Source of the DNA: Clostridia bacterium
Lineage (GTDB): Bacteria; Bacillota_A; Clostridia; Oscillospirales; CAG-272
Assembly: GCA_017529175.1 (NCBI GenBank)
Contig: JAFXNX010000264.1
Coordinates: forward strand, 1 to 19,853
Direction of reading: 5' to 3'
DNA: 19,853 bases
Shown piece by piece: positions 7,437 through 14,583 of this stretch. The notes beneath the pieces are model-generated. The model saw only the letters and a program-made list of their open reading frames with translations. It was not told where the DNA came from and did not search any database. Numbering within the stretch: position 1 is the first letter of the stretch; each line of letters opens with the position of its first letter. The translations under genes were made by a program, and so were the position numbers.

Positions 7437-9296
7437 TCACCTCGTTTTTAATATTTCAAGAACTTCTTTCTTGAGCGTTATAGCGTCGATCTTTCCGCTT
7501 CCGAGAAGCGGGAATTTATCAACTGTTACAAAATAAGCGGGGACCTTGTACTTCGCAAGCTTTGCGGACAGCGTCTGTCTTGCACCGTCTTCATCGAAAG
7601 ATTCCCCTTCCTTGAGCACGATGACAGCGGCGACTTCCTCGCCGAGAACTTCGTGCGGTATGCCGATCACCTTGACGTCCGCAACTCCGGGGAGCTTTGC
7701 GACTTCGTCCGCGATCTCACCGGGAGAGATGTTCTCGCCGCCGCGGATGATAAGATCCTTCGCGCGTCCGACAAGTTTCAGGTATCCGTCAGGAAGAATG
7801 ACGCCGAGGTCGCCCGTCGCGAGCCATCCCTCATCGTCAAGCGGCTGCTTTTCGATGGGCAGACGGTAATAGCACACTATCATTTCCTTCGAGCGTATGA
7901 ATATCTCGCCGGAGTCTCCGTCGGGGAGCTTCTCGCCACTCGCCGGATTTCTGATCTCGATCTCTATCCCGTCGACTCTTCTTCCGACCGTCTGCGTGAC
8001 GTGCTCAAACGTGTCCTCGTAACGCGTCATGCTGATAACGGCGTTCTCGGACATTCCGTAAATATTGCAGAAATGGTTGTTCGGAAGCATCGAACGAAGC
8101 ATCGTCATCTGAGACTCGCTCGTCGCGGATCCTCCGAGCACCGATACGCGCAGCGACGACAGCGCCTCCGGCGTGAACGATGTCTGCTGTACCATCGCAA
8201 GGAACATAGTAGGAACTGTATTGAACACGGTGCAACGGTTCTCGCGTATCAGTTCTGTCAGCGCGGCGGGCTTGTTATTCTCCGGTATGTATGAAACGCA
8301 CCCGTAAAGGAGCCCTATGCCGATGCAGGATGAGAATCCGAACACATGGAACATCGGCAGAAACGCGCACGCCCTGTCCGAATTTGTGAAATTACATTCG
8401 GAGCTGATCGCTTTGACGGAATTCAGAAGGTTGAACGAAGAGGAAAGGACCGCTTTGGGCCTTCCGGTAGAGCCGGACGTAAAGATCACGACGCTCGGGT
8501 CGTCGGGATGATACATTTCATCGTATTTTCCCTTTATCGCGTCGTATTCGGAGAGGCGCTGTGTGAAGTCGACGCCCGTACCGATGTCGTACATATACGA
8601 AACGGTGGATCTTCCGCCGAGCAAGGCGGAGGAGTAAACGCCGAAGTCAGTGATCCCGGGTATTGCGCCGTAGCAAAGATGCGTTATATCGCCTATTTCC
8701 GCGAGCATTGCGATCTCGTCCGGTTTCAGTCCGTAGTTCACAAGAAGGGCGATAGCGCCGAGCTTCTGAAGCGCGAAAAACGTCACGATCCAGTTGATCG
8801 AGTTGGGGGAGCATATACCTACGTGAGAGCCTTTTTTGACGCCGATCTTCGCAAGGTCGTCCGCGACGATCTGCGAGAGGCGGTCAACGTCCTCCCAGGT
8901 GTACTCACGCCCGGCGAAAACGAACGCAAGCCCGTCGTTCACTCTCTTTTTGAGAAGCGCCTTGAAGCTCATGTGGCAATCGAGACCGGCCTTCTCTTTT
9001 TCGGAATAGTTCAAAAATCCGGAAAAACCGGTGACGTCAAACACGTCCTTTATAACACTGTTAACATTGACGATACGCATAGTTTCGTCCGAGAGCTTTT
9101 TGCGAGCGACAAGCAAAACGCGAAGTCCCGCAGACGTGATATAATCGGTTTTTTCGAAATCTATCGTCAGATCAAGGCCGTTGTAATCCAGCTCGAGCAG
9201 CGCGTCGCTCAGCTGATGAGCCGTTTCCGTATCGATGACGCCCGCTGTATAAACTACGACGCTCTTCCCGTTTTTCTCAACATTGATTGTCAGCAT
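7437..9296 (-). CDS. STAS domain fused to an AMP-forming acyl-acid (acyl-CoA) ligase
   Basis: A 619-residue two-domain protein. Residues 1-100 are a STAS domain like SpoIIAA/RsbV, with DYITSAGLRVLL at 51-62. Ser55 aligns with the serine that RsbW/SpoIIAB kinases phosphorylate (the residue two before the conserved Gly). Residues about 108-619 are an adenylate-forming ligase: phosphate loop IFTSGSTGRPK (271-281), YGMSE (413-417), GDLG (495-498), GRAKDLIIRGGENI (510-523) and the C-terminal catalytic lysine in GSGKID (Lys602). Such enzymes activate a carboxylic acid with ATP, usually to the CoA thioester. No peptidyl-carrier or condensation domain is seen. An AGGGG site precedes ATG 9296. It lies between two membrane acyltransferases, suggesting it supplies their acyl donor. 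The chain length of the substrate is unknown. Confidence 0.93.
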   Translation of the reverse strand: MLTINVEKNGKSVVVYTAGVIDTETAHQLSDALLELDYNGLDLTIDFEKTDYITSAGLRVLLVARKKLSDETMRIVNVNSVIKDVFDVTGFSGFLNYSEKEKAGLDCHMSFKALLKKRVNDGLAFVFAGREYTWEDVDRLSQIVADDLAKIGVKKGSHVGICSPNSINWIVTFFALQKLGAIALLVNYGLKPDEIAMLAEIGDITHLCYGAIPGITDFGVYSSALLGGRSTVSYMYDIGTGVDFTQRLSEYDAIKGKYDEMYHPDDPSVVIFTSGSTGRPKAVLSSSFNLLNSVKAISSECNFTNSDRACAFLPMFHVFGFSSCIGIGLLYGCVSYIPENNKPAALTELIRENRCTVFNTVPTMFLAMVQQTSFTPEALSSLRVSVLGGSATSESQMTMLRSMLPNNHFCNIYGMSENAVISMTRYEDTFEHVTQTVGRRVDGIEIEIRNPASGEKLPDGDSGEIFIRSKEMIVCYYRLPIEKQPLDDEGWLATGDLGVILPDGYLKLVGRAKDLIIRGGENISPGEIADEVAKLPGVADVKVIGIPHEVLGEEVAAVIVLKEGESFDEDGARQTLSAKLAKYKVPAYFVTVDKFPLLGSGKIDAITLKKEVLEILKTR

Positions 9297-9379
9297 TCTG
9301 AAATCCCCTTTCAGTTCGGATTATTGAATAAGTTAAATGTAATATGAGTCGAATGATCAAGCTTCTTATTGCGGTTTCA

Positions 9380-10570
9380 TTACCGTGCGCGCGCGGCGGC
9401 GTTTTTTCTCATTATCCGTTTTTTGAAGAAGTCTATCGCTAAGATCACAAGAACAGATCCTGCTATCTCAAGCGCCAGCACGTAAAACGTTCTGAAATCG
9501 TTTTCATCGGAAAACACTGCCATTCTGAACGGTTCGATCTTAAGGATCGCGCAAATGAACAGTTGAACGATTTCGTGGATAAACAAAAGCTTCATTGAAT
9601 AGTTTCCGCACCAGGCGAGCGCCTTGCCGACAAACCCCGTCTTAACAAGGCAGCGGCAGAAATGGACGAACGGATACGTCCCGACGATCACGAAAACGGC
9701 GCTGAGCACGACCGCCCACTCTTTAAGCGTTTTGTCCCACATATTTCCGCCCGAAATAAATCCGGAGCCACGGAACATTAGCGCGAGGGTGACAAAGAGA
9801 GCGTAGGCGACAAGGCTGTTGATAACGATCATCCACCTTTTTATATTCGGCGCGAGAAGCTTATTCTGACCGAACATCGCCCCCGTCAGCATTATCGCGG
9901 CGACCGCCGGAGCTTCGCAGACGTGAAGCGGCAGTACGATATCAAAATGAGCAAATATCATGGTCACGATCAGCAAGCCTGTAAACACAGATACGAATCT
10001 TGCCGGTTTTGACAGCGCAAAGTCGACAACGGCGTAAAAGATAAGACTCGCCATGAACAGCATTATTATGAACCATCCTGCCATGATACAGGTGTAAGGT
10101 CCCGACATCTGCCGGATGCCGACAGACACGGCAAAAGGTCTTGTAAGAATGAGGGTCAGATAAGAATTGAGAACCATTTTGAACGTATAGCCCTCAGCTA
10201 TCATATAATATGCGCCGGATATCAGCGTTATTGAGATCGAATATGTAAAAAACGGAACGCCTATCTGCTTTATCCTCTTGCGTATGATCTCTTTGTAAGT
10301 ATAGCGGTACGGGCGGTGATTATATCCCGCCATAAAGAAATAAAACGGCATGATAAACCCGAAGAGCCCACCGAGGATATTGTATATCCCTTTGCTTATT
10401 GTCAAAGTGTGCAGAGCCATTACAAGGATGATCGCGATACCTTTTGCGATATCCTGTTCAAGCATCCTCGGTTTTACAGACTTCACCTGTTTCTCCGTGC
10501 CGCCCGCCTGACTGTCAAGCGCTGTTAGTGCCTCAGACATTTCTTTATCGGTCATTTCCCGAGTAGACAT
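9380..10570 (-). CDS. Membrane acyltransferase, acyltransferase-3 family (upstream paralog)
   Basis: A 396-residue multi-helix protein with the family's first-helix signature DIAKGIAIILVMALHTL (conserved His). A cytoplasmic N-terminus of about 35 residues precedes it and is rich in Glu, Lys and Thr, longer than in the paralog at 6280-7431. About ten transmembrane helices follow, and it ends in a basic tail (FFKKRIMRKNAAARAR). Conserved blocks shared with the paralog include PFYFF-AGY and GAMFGQNK. It is the first gene after the strong promoter at 10626-10654 and lies 83 bp before the STAS-ligase gene. The likely role is O-acylation of an envelope glycan or lipid, inferred from family only. 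Start 10570 has AAAGGA about 11 bases upstream; the second ATG (residue 6) is an alternative. Confidence 0.88.
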   Translation of the reverse strand: MSTREMTDKEMSEALTALDSQAGGTEKQVKSVKPRMLEQDIAKGIAIILVMALHTLTISKGIYNILGGLFGFIMPFYFFMAGYNHRPYRYTYKEIIRKRIKQIGVPFFTYSISITLISGAYYMIAEGYTFKMVLNSYLTLILTRPFAVSVGIRQMSGPYTCIMAGWFIIMLFMASLIFYAVVDFALSKPARFVSVFTGLLIVTMIFAHFDIVLPLHVCEAPAVAAIMLTGAMFGQNKLLAPNIKRWMIVINSLVAYALFVTLALMFRGSGFISGGNMWDKTLKEWAVVLSAVFVIVGTYPFVHFCRCLVKTGFVGKALAWCGNYSMKLLFIHEIVQLFICAILKIEPFRMAVFSDENDFRTFYVLALEIAGSVLVILAIDFFKKRIMRKNAAARAR

Positions 10571-10598
10571 CGTTCAAAAATCCTTTCATACATTATTC

Positions 10599-10615
10599 TC
10601 CGCATCGTGTGCGGA
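10599..10615 (-). promoter_or_regulatory. Inverted repeat in the leader of the acyltransferase operon
   Basis: TCCGCA, five bases, TGCGGA. It begins only a few bases downstream of the predicted transcription start (about 10619) and ends about 28 bp before the ATG. It may be an operator or a small 5' leader hairpin; which of these the sequence does not show. Confidence 0.4.
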
Positions 10616-10625
10616 CCTTTAATTA

Positions 10626-10654
10626 ATAATAGCATATTTATTAATATTTGTCAA
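10626..10654 (-). promoter_or_regulatory. Near-perfect extended -10 promoter of the acyltransferase/STAS-ligase operon
   Basis: On the minus strand, perfect TTGACA (10654-10649), exactly 17 bp, TATTAT (10631-10626), with TGC directly before the -10. The flanks are strongly AT-rich. It is the best promoter match in the window and indicates high basal transcription unless repressed. Confidence 0.9.
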
Positions 10655-10661
10655 AGCAAAT

Positions 10662-10791
10662 CGAAAAAGAAGAGTGGGCGTTCAAATTCCGCTTTACGAA
10701 GCTGTCGACCCGCTCACTCAAAATGCAGACGGCGTTCTCTGTCGGCGCCGAAACGTTAAGCGCATACGTCTTGCGCGGCGATATTACCGAT
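10662..10791. other. Intergenic stretch open on both strands, no recognised gene
   Basis: About 130 bp between the GltD-like gene and the next promoter. No terminator was found here, so readthrough into the acyltransferase operon is possible. On the minus strand an uninterrupted frame runs through it, reading TYALNVSAPTENAVC and on to a stop in the promoter, with no start or ribosome site. The plus strand is open too. It may be a decayed gene end or a dispersed repeat; I cannot tell. Confidence 0.4.
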
Positions 10792-12024
10792 CTATTCCGC
10801 TTGATTTTTCAAATATTCTTCCATTTTTGCGAAAACTTTTTTCGTGAAAGCTACCGCCTCAATGACAGTCCTCGGACCGGAAACGATATCGCCGGCGGCG
10901 AAAACTCCGGGCGTGTCTGTTTCGCCGTTTTCGTTCACGTCGAAGAGCCCTCTTTGCGTCAGCTTGACACCGGAGGCGCGCATATCCGCGCCGGGGCCCT
11001 GACCGATGGCGATGATCACCGAATCCGCCGGAACGTCAAACACTTCCGAGTAATCCTCTTCAAATGCGACGCTGCCGTCTTCTTTTTCCACACGGTTTAC
11101 GCGCACACATCTCACGCGGTCCTCAAGTATGCGGATCGCCTGCGCATAGTGAGTGAATTCCACTCCTTCGATCTGCGCCATTTCGACCTCGTCACGGTTT
11201 GCGGTCATGTTTTCCTCTCCCATGAAGTGGAGAATATTCACGTGAGAATGCGCGCGCCTTATCGCGGTACGCGCCGCGTCGATCGCCACGTTGCCCGCGC
11301 CGATCACGGCTACCCGCTGTCCGAGTTCGAACGCCTCGGGTGATTTCAGATAATCGACTGCGAAGTGGACGTGACCGAGAGTCTCGCCGATAAGTCCCAG
11401 TTTGTTCGGTCTTCCCGTCCCCGTTGAGACGAATACCGCCTTGTATCCGTCCGGGAACAGGTCTTCGATCATGATATTTGTTCCGATCCTCGTGTTCGGA
11501 CGGAAATGAAGTCCCATACGAAGCATAATGTCCTTGTACATTTCCAGAATATCTCTTGAGAGGCGGAAAGGCGGTATACCGTATCTCAACACTCCGCCGA
11601 TGTTGTCCTGCGCCTCGAAAAGAGTTACGTCATAGCCGTTAAGGAGCAAAAGCATCGACATGGTGATCCCGGCGGGTCCCGCTCCGGCAACGGCGACCTT
11701 GATCCCGTTTTTCTCGATTTCCGGTATCTCAAGAGTCTCAAGGTAAAAACGCGAAACGAATTCCTCGATACGGTAAAACATTACCGGCTCACCTTTGAGA
11801 CCGCGCACACAGTGACCGGCGCAGTTTCTTTCGTGAGGGCATATCACCGAAGTCACGGCGGTGAGCGGATTGTTTAAGAAAAGTATCTCCCCCGCTTTCT
11901 TTATATTCCCGTTCAAAAAAAGATCTACGACCTCAGGCACCGCCGTTGAAACGGGGCAGTTAGCCGAACACATGGCTTTTTTGCATTTCAGACATCTTTG
12001 CGCTTCCTGTTTTATCGAAGACAT
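10792..12024 (-). CDS. GltD/NfnB-like NAD(P)-dependent FAD oxidoreductase with Fe-S clusters
   Basis: A 410-residue flavoprotein of the glutamate synthase small-subunit family. The N-terminal Fe-S region has CLKCKKAMCSANCP (residues about 11-24) and CPHERNCAGHC (about 62-72). The FAD-binding Rossmann loop is VAGAGPAG (about 111-118), the NAD(P) loop VIGAGNVAIDAA lies near 240, and the C-terminal FAD contact is AAGDIVSGPRTVIEA. Family members pass electrons between NAD(P)H and a partner: GltA in glutamate synthase, NfnA in bifurcating transhydrogenase. Neither partner is in this window, so its physiological partner is unknown. It is a single-gene unit with an excellent ribosome site (AAGGAGG) five bases before the ATG. 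At about 410 residues it is slightly shorter than GltD or NfnB, which run to about 460-480. Confidence 0.9.
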   Translation of the reverse strand: MSSIKQEAQRCLKCKKAMCSANCPVSTAVPEVVDLFLNGNIKKAGEILFLNNPLTAVTSVICPHERNCAGHCVRGLKGEPVMFYRIEEFVSRFYLETLEIPEIEKNGIKVAVAGAGPAGITMSMLLLLNGYDVTLFEAQDNIGGVLRYGIPPFRLSRDILEMYKDIMLRMGLHFRPNTRIGTNIMIEDLFPDGYKAVFVSTGTGRPNKLGLIGETLGHVHFAVDYLKSPEAFELGQRVAVIGAGNVAIDAARTAIRRAHSHVNILHFMGEENMTANRDEVEMAQIEGVEFTHYAQAIRILEDRVRCVRVNRVEKEDGSVAFEEDYSEVFDVPADSVIIAIGQGPGADMRASGVKLTQRGLFDVNENGETDTPGVFAAGDIVSGPRTVIEAVAFTKKVFAKMEEYLKNQAE

Positions 12025-12074
12025 ACGTTCCTCCTTGAAAAATCTGTACGTGCCGTTTTCATTTACACGATGAT

Positions 12075-12103
12075 ATTATAATGTATTTTTTCGGAAAATG
12101 CAA
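12075..12103 (-). promoter_or_regulatory. Promoter of the GltD-like gene
   Basis: Minus-strand TTGCAT (12103-12098), 17 bp, TATAAT (12080-12075), about 50 bp ahead of the start codon at 12024. Confidence 0.75.
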
Positions 12104-12137
12104 TATTTGTTTTATAAGCCCGCACGCGTTTTTCAAA

Positions 12138-12166
12138 GAAAAAGGTCAAGTATGCGCACTTGACCT
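12138..12166 (-). terminator. Terminator after the MBL-rubredoxin gene
   Basis: Nine-base perfect stem AGGTCAAGT / ACTTGACCT (12143-12151 with 12158-12166) and a six-base loop, followed on the minus strand by TTTTTCTTT. It lies about 12 bp after the stop of the gene at 12179. Confidence 0.88.
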
Positions 12167-12178
12167 CATTTATAATAT

Positions 12179-13120
12179 CTAAGCTCTGTTGAACTTCTCT
12201 TTCGGCTGTTTGCACCTCGGGCACTTCCAGTCGTCTGGCAGATCTTCAAACGCGACGCCGTCGTGTTCCGCGGGATCGTAAACGTAACCGCAGACCGAGC
12301 AGACGTACTTGCCGCTCGCCTCTTTTGCACTGAAATCAATTTCCGGAAAAACTGTCGGTACGGGGTTGTCAAGATCGATCACGCGCTTTGCTTCAAGGTT
12401 TTCATATCCCTGAGGCGTGTGCGTTCCGCAGTAAACCGTCGGATGATTGCGAACGAATTCACGTACGCGGTCAAGCGTCTCGCGCGCAGCGGGAAGATCC
12501 TCAAACACGACCGAAAGCTTATTCTCATACAGCGCCTCGTCCATGTAGGTGATATCTCCGTGGAGCATATAGAATATGCCGCCGTCCTCCGCGATCACGA
12601 TACTGTTTCCGTTCGTGTGTCCTTTGGCTTTGATGAAATAAACTCCGTCCGCGATCTTCTGACTCTCGGGGAAATTGTAATACGCGCCGTCCGTGAACGT
12701 TACGGGGACGATATTCTCAAGTCCCGTAAGCTCGTGCGCGCCGATCTCGTCCGCGTTTACATATATTTTTGCATTCGGAAATGAGCGCAGTTCTCCGGAA
12801 TGGTCGTTGTGCTTATGCGTCAGCAGGATCTTCGTGACCTGCTCCGGCTTGTAACCGAGCGCGGCGAACGCTTCCATGTAAGTGCATATATCTTTTCCGG
12901 TAAAGATCGGGCTGTTCTCATCCGGCACTTCCTCCGGCGTTCCCGCTGTAATGCCCGTGTCAACGAGGATCACCTCGTCGCCCGTATCGATCAGGTAGTT
13001 TTGCAAACTGCCGCGATAGCGGATATTCTTATCGAACTTGTCCGCGCCTTCTTCGCCGCCGAAGATGAACGGCTGAGTGTAAAACCCGTCTTTTCTGAAT
13101 TTTACCGCTTTGATCTCCAT
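12179..13120 (-). CDS. Metallo-beta-lactamase-fold hydrolase fused to C-terminal rubredoxin
   Basis: A 313-residue protein. Residues about 35-250 are a metallo-beta-lactamase fold resembling the AHL-lactonase/glyoxalase-II type: THKHNDH (His102, His104, Asp106, His107), GHT (His168), HGD (Asp189) and His234. This metal set fits a dinuclear zinc hydrolase. Flavodiiron proteins instead have Glu in place of the second His, so this is not one, although those are the usual MBL partners of rubredoxin. Residues about 272-310 are a rubredoxin: CSVCGY (Cys274, Cys277) and CPRC (Cys300, Cys303) for one Fe(SCys)4 centre. GGAGG stands seven bases before the ATG. The gene follows the MarR remnant by only two bases. 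The substrate is unknown; a redox-linked hydrolase or thiol/persulfide chemistry is possible but unsupported. Confidence 0.92.
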   Translation of the reverse strand: MEIKAVKFRKDGFYTQPFIFGGEEGADKFDKNIRYRGSLQNYLIDTGDEVILVDTGITAGTPEEVPDENSPIFTGKDICTYMEAFAALGYKPEQVTKILLTHKHNDHSGELRSFPNAKIYVNADEIGAHELTGLENIVPVTFTDGAYYNFPESQKIADGVYFIKAKGHTNGNSIVIAEDGGIFYMLHGDITYMDEALYENKLSVVFEDLPAARETLDRVREFVRNHPTVYCGTHTPQGYENLEAKRVIDLDNPVPTVFPEIDFSAKEASGKYVCSVCGYVYDPAEHDGVAFEDLPDDWKCPRCKQPKEKFNRA

Positions 13121-13122
13121 AT

Positions 13123-13512
13123 TTATACCTCCATTTGTATGATTGCCTTGTCAAGTAGTTTCTTCAGCTGCCGAAGCTTGTCCTCATCGAGCTTCAGACA
13201 ACCCGCCATTTTGCAGGGGACCTCTGTCGCAGAGTCCTTCAGCGCCTCTCCCGCCGGAGTCAGTTCAATAAACAGTTTTCTCTCATTCGTTTCCGGCCGG
13301 ACGCGTGTGACGTATCCCTGCTTTTCCATTCGTTTCAAAAGCGGCGTCAGCGTCCCGGAGTCAAGATAAACCTTTTTCCCGAGCTCGCCCTCGGTCATAC
13401 CTCCGAACTCCCAAAGCACCATCATAACAAGTTATTGCGTATAGGTCAGCCCCAGTTTCTCCAGCGGTTCTCTGTACTGCCTTACGACTTCCTTTGCGCA
13501 GGCATACAAGGG
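13123..13512 (-). pseudogene. MarR/OhrR-like regulator, N-terminally truncated and interrupted by TAA
   Basis: The translated frame gives almost all of a MarR-family winged-helix regulator of the OhrR type: PLYACAKEVVRQYREPLEKLGLTYTQ, a stop codon TAA at 13434-13432, then LVMMVLWEFGG and the DNA-binding part with VYLDSGTLTPLLKRMEKQGY. The stop falls exactly where family members have a Tyr (LTYTQY), so it is a point change and not a frame error. The first 15-20 residues are missing: the frame runs straight into TetR sequence at about 13513. No ribosome site precedes the internal ATGs at 13425 and 13422. OhrR proteins sense organic peroxides through an N-terminal cysteine. A Cys is present in ACAKE, but the region before it is lost. 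The gene abuts the MBL-rubredoxin gene, its probable former target. Confidence 0.82.
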
Positions 13513-13935
13513 AATTTTAACGCACATCATTTCTTCATGCGTCAATTGCCTGTTGCCGTTGACGGAAAGAATGTACTTCTCCAGAGCCGAACAATTGATC
13601 TGCGCCATATATCGCATGAATGAATCATGACCTGTTGTGTGCTTCAGCAGGTTTGCCAGATAGTCCTTATTTTCATAATACATCCGCGCGCCGTCGTAAA
13701 GCGTCTGCTTCCACAAATAGTCGCCCTCTCCGACACGGTCGACGATCTCGGCGACGGCTCCGGCGTGCTCCCACGCTATAAGATCATATTTATCGGTAAA
13801 ATTCCTGTAGAATGTCGCCGGAGAATATCCGCAGTTGTCAACGATCTCCTGTATCGTGATCTTATCGATGCTCTTTACCGCCGCAAGCTCCTAAAAAGAA
13901 GCTGTGAGGATCTCTTTTGCCGTTTTGCGTTTCAT
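13513..13935 (-). pseudogene. TetR-family regulator with early stop, fused in frame to the MarR remnant
   Basis: From ATG 13935 (AGGTGAG five bases upstream) the frame reads MKRKTAKEILTASF, then TAG at 13893-13891. It continues as a typical TetR helix-turn-helix (KITIQEIVDNCGYSPATFYRNF with DKYDLIAW) and an effector domain through QLTHEEMMCVKI. The stop sits where the family has Lys or Arg in helix 1. The C-terminal helices expected after VKI are replaced by MarR sequence, which looks like a deletion that joined two neighbouring regulator genes. The DhaS-like C-terminal subtype is suggested by the sequence style but not established. A full-length product cannot be made from this reading. It lies 56 bp downstream of the small membrane protein gene on the same strand. 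Confidence 0.82.
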
Positions 13936-13991
13936 ATCACTCACCTGTAAACCGGATATGCTTTATTTCTCCTCTGCAGGTCCCGGTTTTG

Positions 13992-14321
13992 TCATTTCTT
14001 TTTGTTAATTCGTATCGAAGAAGCTATCGCATAGACGACCGTACCTGCGATCAGCACGATCTCAACGATCAGTAACTTTTTGATATGAAGAACAACGGAC
14101 AACCCGACGAGCGTAAAGACGAGCCCTAAAAGACAGAACACAATGCCCGATTGTATGTAGTACGGCTTCTTATCCATATTGTCCCGCTCTTCCTTCGTGG
14201 CATAGATATACGCGTTGTTCAAAAGGAATCCGCGCCGCGCAAGATGCCGCACGCCAAACAGAAATAACAAGAGCGCAAAAACAAAAACGACTGCTGCAGC
14301 AACTGATTCGCCCCTACTCAT
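13992..14321 (-). CDS. Small three-helix membrane protein (DUF3784-like)
   Basis: A 109-residue protein with hydrophobic segments at about 8-26, 56-78 and 83-101. A polar loop containing NNAYIYATKEERDNMDKK lies between the first two, followed by a basic C-terminus (RINKKK). Size and layout resemble the small DUF3784-type membrane proteins common in Firmicutes, for which no function is established. The start at 14321 is supported by GGAG six bases upstream, and the promoter at 14363-14391 is well placed. It could be co-transcribed with the TetR remnant just downstream. The family assignment is from pattern recall and is moderate. Confidence 0.7.
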   Translation of the reverse strand: MSRGESVAAAVVFVFALLLFLFGVRHLARRGFLLNNAYIYATKEERDNMDKKPYYIQSGIVFCLLGLVFTLVGLSVVLHIKKLLIVEIVLIAGTVVYAIASSIRINKKK

Positions 14322-14362
14322 CTTTATCTCCGTAAATCATAGTTTTGCGATCGTACAATTTA

Positions 14363-14391
14363 ATTATAGCTGAAACAATCAAATAATTCAA
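14363..14391 (-). promoter_or_regulatory. Promoter of the small membrane protein gene
   Basis: Minus-strand TTGAAT (14391-14386), 17 bp, TATAAT (14368-14363), about 40 bp before the ATG. Confidence 0.8.
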
Positions 14392-14471
14392 TAATAAAAT
14401 TGTTTATATTCATAATTGCTATCCTACGGATTATCTTGACCGACATCATGATCCGCCGTCTGCGCAAACTG

Positions 14472-14502
14472 TGCTCTTTTTTTGCCGAATGGAGATAACG
14501 GA
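14472..14502. repeat. Short dispersed repeat, copy 1
   Basis: Shares TGCTC, a T run and CCGA(A/G)TGGAGATAACGGA with copy 2 at 17499-17530, in the same orientation; the last 13 bases, TGGAGATAACGGA, are identical. In this copy the hairpin arm that precedes the T run in copy 2 is missing or degenerate. Confidence 0.7.
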
Positions 14503-14516
14503 CCTTATTGATAAAG

Positions 14517-14541
14517 AAGACGCTCCGGCAAGGGGCGTCTT
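14517..14541 (-). terminator. Hairpin ending the GNAT operon
   Basis: AAGACGCTCC / GGGGCGTCTT stem (one wobble pair) with a five-base loop, 43 bp after the stop of the gene at 14584. The following minus-strand tract is only moderately T-rich (CTTTATCAAT). Confidence 0.6.
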
Positions 14542-14583
14542 TCGTCTGTTCTTTTTATTTTGTCGAGCCGGATCTGGCAAGAT

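Noticed and set aside
8346..9347. 333-residue plus-strand reading frame
   Set aside because: It lies wholly antisense to the STAS-ligase gene, which has all its catalytic motifs. The plus frame is low-complexity in Arg/Asp/Val and has no recognisable domain or ribosome site.
10648..11343. 231-residue plus-strand reading frame
   Set aside because: Mostly antisense to the GltD-like flavoprotein. Its first 48 codons cover the unexplained gap, which is reported separately.
12179..13120. Flavodiiron (rubredoxin:oxygen oxidoreductase) protein
   Set aside because: The metal motif is HxHxDH without the Glu of flavodiiron proteins, and no flavodoxin domain exists between the MBL and rubredoxin parts.
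13432..13935. Stop-codon recoding in the TetR-MarR region
   Set aside because: Both TAG and TAA serve as ordinary stops in neighbouring genes, and no recoding signal is visible, so decay or sequencing error is simpler.
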